A stretch of DNA of 48,254 bases from positions 1,697,547-1,745,800 of the forward strand of contig CP070737.1 of NCBI GenBank assembly GCA_020347665.1, written 5' to 3'. Positions 1-9,190 of the stretch are shown here, piece by piece (within the stretch, counting starts at the first letter, position 1; the number at the start of each line of letters is the position of its first letter). Made by a program: the position numbers and the translations under genes. The notes under the pieces were generated by a model that was not told the origin of the DNA, searched no databases, and worked only from the letters and a program-made list of their open reading frames with translations. This DNA comes from Nitrospiraceae bacterium (GTDB lineage: Bacteria > Nitrospirota > Thermodesulfovibrionia > Thermodesulfovibrionales > UBA6898).

Positions 1-602
1 GCAAGCCTTTCGTTCAGCTCCTCCTCCTGCTTCGTATGGGCCTCCCGTGCCTTCTCCAGAGTCTCTTCCCTCTCAGCTATTTCAGCACGAAGCTTTGCAG
101 CCTCTTCCATCAGCTCCTGCTCTGTCTCCTGATGAAGCCGCTCTGCCTCAGCCCGCGGCCTCGACTGCTGATCCCTGCGATCTCCTCCGGTATTTCTGAG
201 ATATGCAAGGGCAATTTTGTTTCTGGGATCAAACTCAATAATCTTTTCGAAAAATTTTTCTGCTTCCCATTCATTTGTACCGAGATTTTTTTTAGCAAGT
301 GTTAGACAGACATCGATTGCATCCTGATTTCGTCCTTTTTTGTAAAGGTAGTCAGCGAGTTCTGCGGTCGCCCTGAAATCGAAAAACCCCCCAAGAGCAG
401 CCTCCTTGAATAGTGTCACAGCCTGTTCAGTCTGTCCATTCTTTAGAAACAGCAGCATGGAATCTTTACAACACTCTATGGCCTTTCCGGTGTCGCCTTT
501 CTGATAATATAAATAGCCGATTCTGTTAATAATGTGGGGATCTGCCGGATTCTTAGCAGCAAAGGCTTCTAGGCGACTGATTTCACTATCAATGTTATTC
601 AT
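1..602 (-). CDS. TPR and coiled-coil protein, C-terminus cut by window edge
   Basis: The minus-strand frame is open from the ATG at 602 to the left edge, about 200 residues. The first 130 residues show helical repeats of tetratricopeptide type, with motifs such as GYLYYQKGDTGKAIE, ADYLYKKGRNQDAID and IIEFDPRNKIALAYL. After about residue 145 the chain becomes a Glu/Arg/Ala-rich coiled coil (for example AEIAEREETLEKAREAH) that runs off the window. There is no signal peptide, so it is probably a cytoplasmic scaffold or a protein of a larger assembly. No strong ribosome binding site precedes the ATG, so the start is tentative. Function is unknown; TPRs only indicate protein-protein contacts. Confidence 0.7.
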   Translation of the reverse strand, partial: MNNIDSEISRLEAFAAKNPADPHIINRIGYLYYQKGDTGKAIECCKDSMLLFLKNGQTEQAVTLFKEAALGGFFDFRATAELADYLYKKGRNQDAIDVCLTLAKKNLGTNEWEAEKFFEKIIEFDPRNKIALAYLRNTGGDRRDQQSRPRAEAERLHQETEQELMEEAAKLRAEIAEREETLEKAREAHTKQEEELNERL

Positions 603-949
603 ATCTCATACCAAGCAGGAGGAATGGTTACCATTCATTTCAGTTAAACAAGCTGAAAACTCCTCTGTGTTCATAGTATTGCTTTGTCACATAAAAATCA
701 AGATAAAATCAAAACTGGCCAATATTCACCTTGTTTAGTGATTATTTCCTTGATTCAGGTAAATCTTCTTGCAGTCAGATAAATCATAGCGTTTTCTTAA
801 TGGACATCAATCTTTTTTCCATTTTCTCAACTCCACACGTACCCAGATGTCTTTTGTTATCAACTGGTTATCGTATGATGAAACATGACCAAACTCAATT
901 GCGTAAATATATAACTTATGGTACTATGTCACGGAAACGGGGAATTTGT
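603..949. other. intergenic region between divergent genes
   Basis: This 347-base AT-rich stretch separates the minus-strand TPR gene from the plus-strand glutaredoxin gene. It must hold both promoters, but I see no clear -35/-10 pair, hairpin or repeat. The glutaredoxin frame stays open upstream without a recognisable domain, so I do not extend the gene. Confidence 0.5.
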
Positions 950-1201
950 ATGAAGGCACCGATAAGACTTTACACCTTAAGCACGTGCGGTCACTGCAGA
1001 TCGACCAAGCAGTTTCTGGACGAATGCAAGATCAGGTATGAATTTCAGGATGTTGATCTGCTGACCGGAGAAGAACGCGATACCGTCATTGAGGAAGTAA
1101 AAAAGCTTAATGTACGGTGCACGTTTCCTACGATTATTATCGGTGACAGAGTAATTGTCGGATTCAGGGAAGCAGAGATAAGGGAAGCTCTCGGACTATG
1201 A
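950..1201 (+). CDS. glutaredoxin-family protein
   Basis: An 83-residue thioredoxin-fold protein with an N-terminal redox motif CGHC (residues 13-16) after the strand RLYTLST, and the cis-proline segment TFPTIIIGD near residues 58-66, as in glutaredoxins and NrdH-type proteins. The frame is open further upstream, but the ATG at 950 places the fold at the expected distance. The stop overlaps the next start as ATGA (1198-1201), so the two genes are translationally coupled. The partner is a ferredoxin-thioredoxin reductase catalytic chain, which suggests this small redoxin is reduced by, or hands electrons to, that Fe-S protein rather than glutathione. That pairing is inference from position. Confidence 0.85.
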   Translation: MKAPIRLYTLSTCGHCRSTKQFLDECKIRYEFQDVDLLTGEERDTVIEEVKKLNVRCTFPTIIIGDRVIVGFREAEIREALGL

Positions 1202-1533
1202 ATGATAGAGACAAACTCTATGAGATCCTCAGGAGCGTTCAGGAACCGAAAGGATACTTCTTCAACAATGATACAAAAACAGTCCATGAACTTCTTGACG
1301 GCCTTCTCCTGAATAAGAAGCGCTACGGATATATGTCCTGTCCCTGCAGACTCGCTTCCGGTAATCGTGAACAGGACAAAGACATTATCTGTCCCTGCGT
1401 TTATAGAGAGCCTGATGTAAAAGAATACGGCAGCTGTTATTGTGGTCTGTATGTTTCCTCAGACTGGAATGAAGGAAAGAAAGAACACGTTTTTATACCT
1501 GAGCGGAGACCCCCGGACAAATATTCCTTTTAA
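1198..1533 (+). CDS. ferredoxin-thioredoxin reductase, catalytic (beta) chain-like
   Basis: A 111-residue protein with the paired-cysteine signature of the FTR catalytic chain: CPC, 14 residues, CPC, 12 residues, CYC. The plant/cyanobacterial form has CPC-x16-CPC-x8-CHC, so spacing differs and the last motif has Tyr for His, as in bacterial relatives. Such cysteines hold a [4Fe-4S] cluster beside a redox disulfide and pass electrons from ferredoxin to a thiol protein. No FTR variable chain is nearby. The ATGA overlap with the glutaredoxin gene indicates a two-gene operon and a functional pair. It is soluble and cytoplasmic. Confidence 0.85.
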   Translation: MNDRDKLYEILRSVQEPKGYFFNNDTKTVHELLDGLLLNKKRYGYMSCPCRLASGNREQDKDIICPCVYREPDVKEYGSCYCGLYVSSDWNEGKKEHVFIPERRPPDKYSF

Positions 1534-1575
1534 TATTCCCGGCAGCGCCAGGTACAATTGATACGTTCAAATAAT

Positions 1576-2274
1576 TTATATATGATGCATTAATTTGCCC
1601 AGACGTACCTTATCCCGATCCTTCATATTGAGAAATTCAATACCAGTATTGTAGAGTTGTTCTCCCGGATTACCAGCCGGAATAATTGATGTTACTCTTC
1701 CCTGAAACCTACTGGGAAGAACCTCCCCTGGCAACAAGAGTGTCATTGTCAATCTCTTTTCCGGTATAAGCTCATGTTGCGTCTGGATACACATTCCCCC
1801 AAAACTAATCGTTTTCACCGTTGATTTACTCGGATAATATAAGACCGCATTTTCTATTGACTGAACATTAAATCGTAACGCACTTGCCTTATATTTACTG
1901 CTCGCTCGTTTAACGTCAGGAATGCCGGACAGTCTGATATAATCCTTTAGCTGGATAAGCTTGTCCGATGATAGATCCTTAAACACTAGACCCGCTTTAA
2001 AGGACGGAAGAATCGTTCTGTATGAATCCTTTACGGTTACGCTCGGATTTCTCCATATCATTTTGCACCTCAGTAAAAGGGGAGCCTTTTGTGCCTTCAG
2101 CTCGATAAGGTGTCTTCCTCCGGGCTGCAACCGTTCATATGTTGTTATGCAGGCACCGGTTGTGCTTATATTGGAAAGCTCAACGTCTGTATTGATAAGG
2201 GCTTTGGCCTGCATACTCATGTGATCAACGTCGTATCGCCGGAACCGTCTAATGCCACTATTTGTGCTTATCAT
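1576..2274 (-). CDS. tandem PilZ-domain protein
   Basis: A 232-residue protein with two PilZ-like barrels. The first starts with the arginine-rich switch RRFRRYDV (residues 9-16) and has NISTTG (35-40), matching the RxxxR and D/NxSxxG motifs that bind cyclic di-GMP. The second half (about 130-232) repeats the pattern, with SALRFNV and KTISFGG (154-160). The second domain lacks the double-arginine switch, so only the first is a good c-di-GMP binder by eye. The start is supported by AAGGAGGTG upstream of the ATG at 2274. It likely links c-di-GMP levels to motility, surface growth or polysaccharide output. It converges with the FTR gene. Confidence 0.8.
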   Translation of the reverse strand: MISTNSGIRRFRRYDVDHMSMQAKALINTDVELSNISTTGACITTYERLQPGGRHLIELKAQKAPLLLRCKMIWRNPSVTVKDSYRTILPSFKAGLVFKDLSSDKLIQLKDYIRLSGIPDVKRASSKYKASALRFNVQSIENAVLYYPSKSTVKTISFGGMCIQTQHELIPEKRLTMTLLLPGEVLPSRFQGRVTSIIPAGNPGEQLYNTGIEFLNMKDRDKVRLGKLMHHI

Positions 2275-2669
2275 TCACCTGCACCTCCTTTTCGAGAAAA
2301 GAATTCTGTTCATCAGCATTTCCTGCTGTTCATCTCACAAGACTCAGAAAAAATATATGTGCTGGTCTCTATTATATCACAATGCAAATTTTATACCATT
2401 ATAAATATTAAGTATTACTTTATCTTATTTCTCTACTCCATTGATTTTATACATAATGATATTGCATTGTCCAGAAATAATTGCAATTATTTGACTCAAT
2501 ATGAAATGATTTTCATATAATCGGTAATCTTTTTCTCATTATACTTGTTCCTATTGCCTCTCCGATTACGCCATTTCAGTGACATTCAATAAGACGATCT
2601 CAGACATTTCCTCTTTTGTCCTCTAGTATGCACTGATTTAGCTTAAACTATTTCTGATATAATATCGTC
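2275..2669. other. AT-rich divergent intergenic region
   Basis: A 395-base region between the PilZ gene (leftward) and the beta-CASP gene (rightward). It holds a TTGACT at 2490-2495, 19 bases before a TATAAT, which is longer than ideal spacing, and a better extended -10 element directly before the ATG at 2670. No RNA gene or repeat is visible. Confidence 0.5.
2655..2663 (+). promoter_or_regulatory. extended -10 promoter abutting the start codon
   Basis: The bases TGATATAAT form a perfect TGnTATAAT extended -10 element. Only six bases separate it from the ATG at 2670, so transcription should begin at or within a base or two of the A of the start codon. No Shine-Dalgarno sequence precedes this ATG. 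Together this suggests a leaderless mRNA for the beta-CASP gene. Confidence 0.5.
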
Positions 2670-4061
2670 ATGTCTGTGCACCTTTCATTCCATGGGGGCG
2701 TCGGAACGGTAAGCGGTTCTTGCCATCTTTTGCAGACTGGCGGCTTAAACATACTCGTTGATTGCGGTCTCTTCCAGGGAGGAACGGACATTGAGAAGAA
2801 GAACCATGAACCGTTTGGCTTTGACCCTGCTTCCGTGGATTATCTCCTTCTTACCCACGGGCATCTCGATCATTGCGGCCGGATTCCTGTACTGGTAAAA
2901 AGGGGATTTCAGGGAAAGATTATCTGTACCGCAGGAACCTTTGACATAGCAAAAATTATTCTCATGGACTCAGCCAAAATACAGGAAGAAGACTTTGAGC
3001 ACTGGAAAAGAATAAAGCAACGGAGGGGGCAGGCTCATGAAGAGCCGCTTTATACGACTGCTGAAGTCCTTGACGCTCTGCGGTACTTCAATACGTTCGT
3101 CAGATATCGTGAAGAAATCAAACTGAATAACCGGATATCGGTAACCTTCAGGGATTCTGGACATATATTCGGGTCTTCTTTCATTGAAATTTCGGTCAAG
3201 GGACTGGGGACCCTTGTCTTTTCCGGAGATCTTGGGAATAGAGATAAGCCAATAATTAAAGACCCGACTATAACGGATAAAGCCGATGTGTTGATCGTGG
3301 AAGGAACCTATGGAAACAGGTGCCATAAGAGTATCGCAGCTTCTGTTGAGGAACTGAAGCAGGCTATCCTCGACACCTTTCGCAGGGGTGGCAATGTCCT
3401 GATTCCGTCTTTTGCTGTTGAAAGGGCACAGGATTTACTCTTTTTTCTGCGTGAGTTTCATGATCAGGGTGATCTGCCTCCGTGCAGGGCCTTTCTTGAT
3501 TCTCCGATGGCAATCAGAATTACGGATGTGATGCGTCGTCATCCCTACCTTTTTGATAAAGAGACCGAGCAGATTTTCGCCACAAAAGGGGACCCGTTTG
3601 ATTTTCCGGGCCTTGAATTTACCAGAACATCTGAAGATTCCCGTCAGATCAATTTTCTCAAAAATCAGTCCATAATCATTGCCGGGTCAGGGATGTGTAC
3701 CGGAGGACGGATAAAACATCACCTGAAGCATAATATCTGGAGAAAGGAATCATCGATTATTTTTGTCGGGTATCAGGCATCAGGAACGCTTGGGCGCGCT
3801 ATTGTTGACAGAAAAAGAAAGGTCAGAATTTTCGGAGAGACGTACCGTGTTCGGGCCCATGTCAGCACGATCGGTGGATTTTCATCTCATGCGGACAAAG
3901 ATATTCTCATCGATTGGCTCAGCCATAACAAGAACCTCAACCACGTGTTTCTGGTTCATGGTGAAGATGATGGGCTCACTGCGCTCAAAAAGGAGATTAG
4001 ATCAAGAAAGAAAGCGAAACATATCCATATCCCCCGGCTGCATCAGAAGTTTTCCTTATAA
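2670..4061 (+). CDS. beta-CASP metallo-beta-lactamase (RNA-processing exonuclease family)
   Basis: A 463-residue MBL-fold protein with the metal motif THGHLDH (residues 62-68: H63, H65, D67, H68). Later elements are SGDLGN, EGTYGNR, the beta-CASP segment AGSGMCTGGRIKHH and GGFSSHADK, the pattern of bacterial YSH1/CPSF-73-like proteins. The family contains endo- and exoribonucleases with two zinc ions. Length matches the usual ~460 residues. It is cytoplasmic and probably acts on RNA. It stands alone, converging with the HerA-like gene, and its start sits directly against an extended -10 element. Confidence 0.9.
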   Translation: MSVHLSFHGGVGTVSGSCHLLQTGGLNILVDCGLFQGGTDIEKKNHEPFGFDPASVDYLLLTHGHLDHCGRIPVLVKRGFQGKIICTAGTFDIAKIILMDSAKIQEEDFEHWKRIKQRRGQAHEEPLYTTAEVLDALRYFNTFVRYREEIKLNNRISVTFRDSGHIFGSSFIEISVKGLGTLVFSGDLGNRDKPIIKDPTITDKADVLIVEGTYGNRCHKSIAASVEELKQAILDTFRRGGNVLIPSFAVERAQDLLFFLREFHDQGDLPPCRAFLDSPMAIRITDVMRRHPYLFDKETEQIFATKGDPFDFPGLEFTRTSEDSRQINFLKNQSIIIAGSGMCTGGRIKHHLKHNIWRKESSIIFVGYQASGTLGRAIVDRKRKVRIFGETYRVRAHVSTIGGFSSHADKDILIDWLSHNKNLNHVFLVHGEDDGLTALKKEIRSRKKAKHIHIPRLHQKFSL

Positions 4062-4118
4062 CAGTTGTGCGATTCGACCCATCATAATGCACCGTTCCCT
4101 GTATTACCAGTCAGGGGA

Positions 4119-6563
4119 TTAACGATAAGAAGGTAATAGGCCGCCTTTCTTATCTTTCCAGTATGGCACCCATACCAGTGCTAAAAGTGCTATGGAAATA
4201 TCCATTTTCTTTGGTTTTATGGTAATAGTGTCAAGTTTTTCAGTGAGCGGGTCCACCGCTGTTTTAATTTCCTCTGCTTCAGCTACAAGACTCTCCCTCA
4301 ATTCAGAAAGTCTCTGCTCAAGTTCCTGGATTTTTTCTTTCGCCATCTGAACATCTTTCTTTTCTTTCAGAATACGTCCTGCACGCCCTGCAGTTGTGGC
4401 TGCCCGTCCCAATGAGGAGCGACTCACCTTTTTACGTCCCATAAGTGCCGATAAAACAGTGGCACCAAAAGAAATGGCAGTCTGTAATTTCTGCTGACTG
4501 GTCTGTTCTTTTTCCCTTTCCAGTTTCTCATGAGCTTTTCGAATCCGCTCTTCGAGCCGCGCTATTTTGGCGGCATATTTATTCTTGATCCGCTCAACCA
4601 GTATATCGCGTTTTTCATGAGCAGCCGTCTGCAGCCGTATTCTGAAGTCGCGTTCTGATTCATCTGGTTCAGAGACTATTTTGAGCAGAGGACTCTTCAG
4701 GAGTTTCAGTCTCTCTGTTCGGTAGAGCCAGTCCTTAAATTCTTTTTCCCATGCGGAGTAATTCTTTTTCAATCCGGCCCCTTTTGATAATTTTCCAAAC
4801 AACGCTTCTTCATCCTCGGGAAATTTTTCAAGATCATCCTCTGAAAGGCTTATTTCCTCGGCATCAGTCCATTTCATTCTGGCCCGCGAATCAGAAAACT
4901 CAGCGAGCAGAGACTTTGTTTTCTGTATCGCAATTCCGTCTTTTGCATGCGCAAAATAGGTGGTGCCTATCCCCATGAGCATGGGTTCATAGATAACGTC
5001 TGCATCCTCTGGAGACGTTCCCCGGAGAGGGATAAAATACTGAGGTATCTCCGGAGGCAATACCGGCCGGGAAGAACCTTTTGCAGCCCTTACACGTTTT
5101 TTCTTCGGGACTGCTATAGCCGCCTGTTCAACTGGTTTCCGCTGATCAGAAACGGTGACACCCTTCATGATTCTCTTTATTTCCTCACGGGTGAGCGGTC
5201 CACGAAGGTAAGACAAAACCCACCGGGTCTGAAAAATAACCGGCTCATCTTCATGAACATTGTTCATCAGGAAAATCCTCTTCCCCAGGCCGGCAAGAGT
5301 CTGCTCCATCTTCTGGCGGTCAAAACGTCCACCAGCACTGCTTCCCGCTCCTTCCAGACCATCCAGTACCCGCTCTTTATCCCGATCGGTCTGTAATCTG
5401 CCGATGAACCACGTTCCAGTGTTTGAAAGCCCTTTATAGTCCAGGTCAACAGGATTCTGCGTTGCGAGAACAATACCCAGTCCAAATGCCCTTGCCTGCT
5501 TAAGCAGTGTTAAAAGGGGCTCTTTCGAAGGCGGATTTGCAACAGGAGGAAAATACCCGAATATTTCGTCCATATACAGGAGCGCGCGGAGACTGGTCGT
5601 CCCTGACTGCGTCCGTATCCATCCCAGGACCTGAGTAAGCAGGAGGGATACAAAGAACATTCTTTCGGCGTCATTGAGATGAGCAATCGAAAAAATAGAG
5701 ACCTTTGGTTTACCCTCAACCGTATACAGCATGTTACCGATATCCAGAGGCTCTCCGTCAAGCCATACGGAAAAACCCGGAGCAGCCAGAAGGTTGTTTA
5801 ATTGCATTGCGAGTGAAAAACGCTCTTTTGAGGGAAAAAAAGAATCCATATCAAAAACACCTATCCGGTTAACTGGTGGCTCCTGTATGCTCTGTATAAG
5901 ACTGCCAAGATCAAGGTTTGTGCCTTCCTTCCATGCAGATTCAAGTATCGTTGCAAGGAGTATATGCTCACGGCTTTGAATGGGATCCGCTTCTACGCCT
6001 ATCATATTCAGCAAGCTTGTAACCGTGGTATTGATTCGTTCCCGAAGCAGGTCACTGTCTTCGAGTACCCTTGCGTGAGGAGATTCAAATGATTTGAGAA
6101 TTGAGACGGAAATCCCAGCTGTGCTTCCGGGCGTATAGATACAGAATTCGGCTGCATCTTTCAATCGACTGATACGGGAACCATCCTGTCCCCATTCAGC
6201 AAGCCCCTTTTTCCACAGTTCCGCCTGATAGCGCGCAAAATCTTCAGGCGTGAGATCTTTCTTTTGGGCGTCTTCCTTATTAATCCAGGGAAGGAAGTCC
6301 GAAGACTTGAGCTCCGGGAAAGATAAAAGGAGGTTTGAGAGATCACCCTTGGGGTCTATTACAAGAGAAGGAATGCCGTCAATAGCAGCCTCCTCAAGAA
6401 GTCCTATACAGAGGCCCGTTTTTCCACTACCTGTCATACCAACACAAACGGCATGAGTTGTCAGATCTTTAGAGTCATAGAGAAGCAGTGCTTCCTGTTT
6501 TTTGTTGACGAGATCATATTCGCGACCGAGATAAAATTTCCCCAGCTTCTCAAAATCGTCCAT
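4119..6563 (-). CDS. HerA-like ATPase (DUF853 type)
   Basis: An 814-residue ATPase. The Walker A motif GMTGSGKT lies at residues 42-49, DPKGDL near 70, and a Walker B-like strand LLYMDEIFGYFPP near 330; these are hallmarks of HerA/FtsK-related ATPases. The C-terminal half has a basic linker, a domain of unknown role and a long coiled coil (about 640-760, rich in Glu/Lys/Arg), ending in a hydrophobic tail. HerA relatives move DNA or protein, often with a nuclease, but no NurA-like gene is adjacent. The start has AAGGGGGAG upstream. The substrate is unknown, and the long coiled coil suggests an oligomeric or membrane-associated machine. Confidence 0.85.
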   Translation of the reverse strand: MDDFEKLGKFYLGREYDLVNKKQEALLLYDSKDLTTHAVCVGMTGSGKTGLCIGLLEEAAIDGIPSLVIDPKGDLSNLLLSFPELKSSDFLPWINKEDAQKKDLTPEDFARYQAELWKKGLAEWGQDGSRISRLKDAAEFCIYTPGSTAGISVSILKSFESPHARVLEDSDLLRERINTTVTSLLNMIGVEADPIQSREHILLATILESAWKEGTNLDLGSLIQSIQEPPVNRIGVFDMDSFFPSKERFSLAMQLNNLLAAPGFSVWLDGEPLDIGNMLYTVEGKPKVSIFSIAHLNDAERMFFVSLLLTQVLGWIRTQSGTTSLRALLYMDEIFGYFPPVANPPSKEPLLTLLKQARAFGLGIVLATQNPVDLDYKGLSNTGTWFIGRLQTDRDKERVLDGLEGAGSSAGGRFDRQKMEQTLAGLGKRIFLMNNVHEDEPVIFQTRWVLSYLRGPLTREEIKRIMKGVTVSDQRKPVEQAAIAVPKKKRVRAAKGSSRPVLPPEIPQYFIPLRGTSPEDADVIYEPMLMGIGTTYFAHAKDGIAIQKTKSLLAEFSDSRARMKWTDAEEISLSEDDLEKFPEDEEALFGKLSKGAGLKKNYSAWEKEFKDWLYRTERLKLLKSPLLKIVSEPDESERDFRIRLQTAAHEKRDILVERIKNKYAAKIARLEERIRKAHEKLEREKEQTSQQKLQTAISFGATVLSALMGRKKVSRSSLGRAATTAGRAGRILKEKKDVQMAKEKIQELEQRLSELRESLVAEAEEIKTAVDPLTEKLDTITIKPKKMDISIALLALVWVPYWKDKKGGLLPSYR

Positions 6564-6680
6564 TGCAGGCTCCCCCTTAATTAATATTTGGATGTCAAGT
6601 TATTTTACTAAAGAATAAAAGAAAAATCTTCAGCAGGTGTGCAAGGTGCGGTATCCTGTCATTGCCGCCCCCCTTAGGTG

Positions 6681-7178
6681 TCATTTTGGTATTATCAAGA
6701 TTTCTACTCGTCTGTTCAAGAGCCGGTCAGCTTCGGTCTCGTTTAAAGTAATTGGCCTTGATTCCCCATAACCAATAGTTTTAATTCTCGATTCGGCTAT
6801 GGCACTATGGACAACAATATAATTCTTTACAGCGTCTGCCCTTTTGTGGGAAAGCGTATGGTTAAATGTTTTCGATCCGATATTATCTGTGTGCCCTTCA
6901 ATAACCACAGCTGCATTTTCGTACGTCTCGATCAGATCGATGACTTCATTTAACTTAACGTAATCCTCCTCTCTAATCGTTGCCTTCTCGGCATCAAACA
7001 TGAGATGAAGCGTTATCTTGTCAAAAAGTTCATCCGGAACTGACAGTACCGACGGTGTTGCCGATTCTGGCATAGCGGTTGGCTCCGCTTTCCAGACACT
7101 GTGCTGGCAACCGACAATAAGCCCAAATGACAGCACTACCACAATCATTGCGTAACGAACAGCCTTATCGTTCCTCAT
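6681..7178 (-). CDS. OmpA-family peptidoglycan-binding lipoprotein
   Basis: A 165-residue protein. The start at 7178 is chosen because AAGGAG lies just upstream; a longer frame exists but lacks one. The N-terminus is a lipoprotein signal ending in LIVGC (Cys24). The C-terminal ~110 residues are an OmpA domain: LMFDAEKATI, EGHTDNIGS, LSHKRADAVKNYI and IKTIGYGESRP followed by LNRRVEI. This fold binds diaminopimelate in peptidoglycan, so the protein should tether the outer membrane to the cell wall. It lies downstream of the YihY-type gene in the same direction, but 335 bases away, so it probably has its own promoter. Confidence 0.9.
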   Translation of the reverse strand: MRNDKAVRYAMIVVVLSFGLIVGCQHSVWKAEPTAMPESATPSVLSVPDELFDKITLHLMFDAEKATIREEDYVKLNEVIDLIETYENAAVVIEGHTDNIGSKTFNHTLSHKRADAVKNYIVVHSAIAESRIKTIGYGESRPITLNETEADRLLNRRVEILIIPK

Positions 7179-7513
7179 AAGGTTTCTCCTTAATATAGAT
7201 ATGATAAAAAAATATCTCTGCAATCTGCGTCCTTATCCTCTGCATGGTGGATCATCTCGCCCCTATTTCCGCGTGTGTCAGCCAGATCATAACAAAAAAT
7301 ATGCCTGATTGAAAAAGATAATACATAGATTTATTTTTTGTTTTAAATCATTGGAGTTAGGAGAATTTAAGCGCTGTTTAGAATGCACAATGATCATGTG
7401 ACGTATACAGTAATGTATCATTACAGATGTGTGACACAGTGTAAACGAATTACCCATACCCGCAAAGTTTGATGCAGAAAGATATATGACCGTTGGACAT
7501 GCAGCACAGAAAA
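7179..7513. other. intergenic region with two short palindromes
   Basis: This region lies upstream of the OmpA-like lipoprotein gene. It contains an inverted repeat GTAATG-TAT-CATTAC at 7410-7424 and a second small one, GTGTGACAC, just after. Either could be a protein-binding site for the lipoprotein promoter. I see no gene or terminator with a T-run. Confidence 0.4.
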
Positions 7514-8869
7514 TTATTCATCTTTGCTGGGGTCACCAGCCTTTCCGGAAATGACAAGCTCCCTGATAGATTCATCGCCAAGTGTATTCCCGATTATTGA
7601 ATCAAGCCGATTTATGACATCATCCACACCGTTTTCAGACAGCGTTGCCGTATCAACCGAAAATGTCGCTTCCTCAGCTGTCCGTATTCCCTCAAGAACG
7701 TCTCGTATCCGGATCTGTTCAATATCCCTGGCAGGCAGTAATGCCGGTGGGTCATCCCCGGTCTCCATGATCAAATTGTTTCTTTCCAGCTGTGAAATGA
7801 CTTTCTGAACCGGATTAACCGGAAGCCTCACTCTTTCAATTATGGCACTGAGCGTCCAGGGAGACTTTGTGTGATAATGGTTATATCCTATGAGATACAT
7901 TACAAGTAGAGCAAGCCGTTCTTTCAGTCTGTTGCTGAGCAGAAAGTCCTCTTTCACTGCCGTAAAAAACCGTGGATACTGATGATAGTATGCAATCTGT
8001 CCGCCGATGAGGAGAATGAGCCAGCTGATATACAGCCAGAGCATAAACATGATGAGTATGGCAAATCCGGCATATATCGCCGTATATTTTGTAGAAGTAA
8101 CGATAAATGAGGCAAAGGCCCATCCGAGTGTTTTCCAAAGCACCCCCGCACATATCCCTCCGACAAGAGCAGATCTTAACCGCACTTTTATGTTAGGAAC
8201 AAAAATATAGATAAATGTAAATGCTGCGCAGACGAGAATATACGGCATAATCTTGCTCGATGCATAAACAACGGTTCCAAACGGCTCGATAGAAATCAGT
8301 TTTTCAACAACAACCGAGCTCATGACAGACGCGCTTATTCCTAAGGCAGAAAAAATAAGCACAGGACCCAGGAGTATAACACTCATATAATCACTGAACC
8401 GCCGCGCGAAACTCCTCGGCCTTTTTATCTTCCAGATGTAGTTCAGGGAGCTTTCTATTTTCTTGATAAGCGATATGACTGTGTAAAAAAGGAGTGAAAG
8501 ACCGATTGATCCGAGGACACCAACTCTTACATTCTCCACAAAACTGATTATTCTCATTGAAAGATCAATTCCCTTGGGACCAAACGGCTCAAGCATATGG
8601 TAGAGAAAGATCTCCATTCTTGTATGAACGCCAAAGGCCTTAAGCACTGAAAAACTCACTGCCAGAAGAGGAACCATTGAAAGAAGGGTTGTGTAAACGA
8701 GGCTCATCGCTCTCAGGGTCAGCTGCTCATCAGTGAGTTCATTAAACATTACATGGACAAAACGAAATGACCTTATCAGGAATCCCTTGAGCCTGCCGAG
8801 AGAATTGACATCGACCCGCCATATCTTTTGCGTAATAAGGCCGTTTATGCTATCCCGAATATTTTTCAC
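7514..8869 (-). CDS. YihY/BrkB-family membrane protein with C-terminal extension
   Basis: A 451-residue protein. Residues ~30-300 match the YihY family: six or so membrane segments, the motif LRAMSLVYTTLLSMVPLLAV near the N-terminus, and TKYTAIYAGFAI followed by YISWLILLIGGQIAYYHQ. These proteins were once called ribonuclease BN, but that activity belongs to another protein; their role is unclear, possibly transport. After residue 300 there is a ~150-residue soluble tail that looks like a winged-helix-type segment (for example WTLSAIIERVRLPVNPVQKVISQLERN) plus an acidic end. The start codon is GTG, with only a weak upstream ribosome site. Confidence 0.8.
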   Translation of the reverse strand: MKNIRDSINGLITQKIWRVDVNSLGRLKGFLIRSFRFVHVMFNELTDEQLTLRAMSLVYTTLLSMVPLLAVSFSVLKAFGVHTRMEIFLYHMLEPFGPKGIDLSMRIISFVENVRVGVLGSIGLSLLFYTVISLIKKIESSLNYIWKIKRPRSFARRFSDYMSVILLGPVLIFSALGISASVMSSVVVEKLISIEPFGTVVYASSKIMPYILVCAAFTFIYIFVPNIKVRLRSALVGGICAGVLWKTLGWAFASFIVTSTKYTAIYAGFAILIMFMLWLYISWLILLIGGQIAYYHQYPRFFTAVKEDFLLSNRLKERLALLVMYLIGYNHYHTKSPWTLSAIIERVRLPVNPVQKVISQLERNNLIMETGDDPPALLPARDIEQIRIRDVLEGIRTAEEATFSVDTATLSENGVDDVINRLDSIIGNTLGDESIRELVISGKAGDPSKDE

Positions 8870-9190
8870 TGTTGACTGTACCTATGATCATTCTATCACA
8901 ATTTCAAAAGCGACAATCCCGAACAAGGCTCCCATCCCGGATGCAGGACGATACGGGGGAAGATCCCCTCAAAGACAGATATCAATTCCGCAAACGCTCT
9001 TTTGTTCCTATCATTAAGCTCATTATTGTCAAATGTTGAAGTCTACATGTCAAATCAAATCCTGCTGACAAATGATGAAAAGACGGGGCTGAACGGGCTT
9101 TGAATTCATTGGTCTTTCTTTGACTTTAATTCATTTGATATTCAAGTTCCTGTAAAGATAAATTGTAACGAGTAAAATCTATATAAATAT
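8870..9190. other. intergenic region, nothing recognised
   Basis: A 321-base AT-rich stretch between two leftward genes. No convincing open frame, terminator hairpin or repeat is visible. It presumably holds the promoter of the YihY-type gene. Confidence 0.4.
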
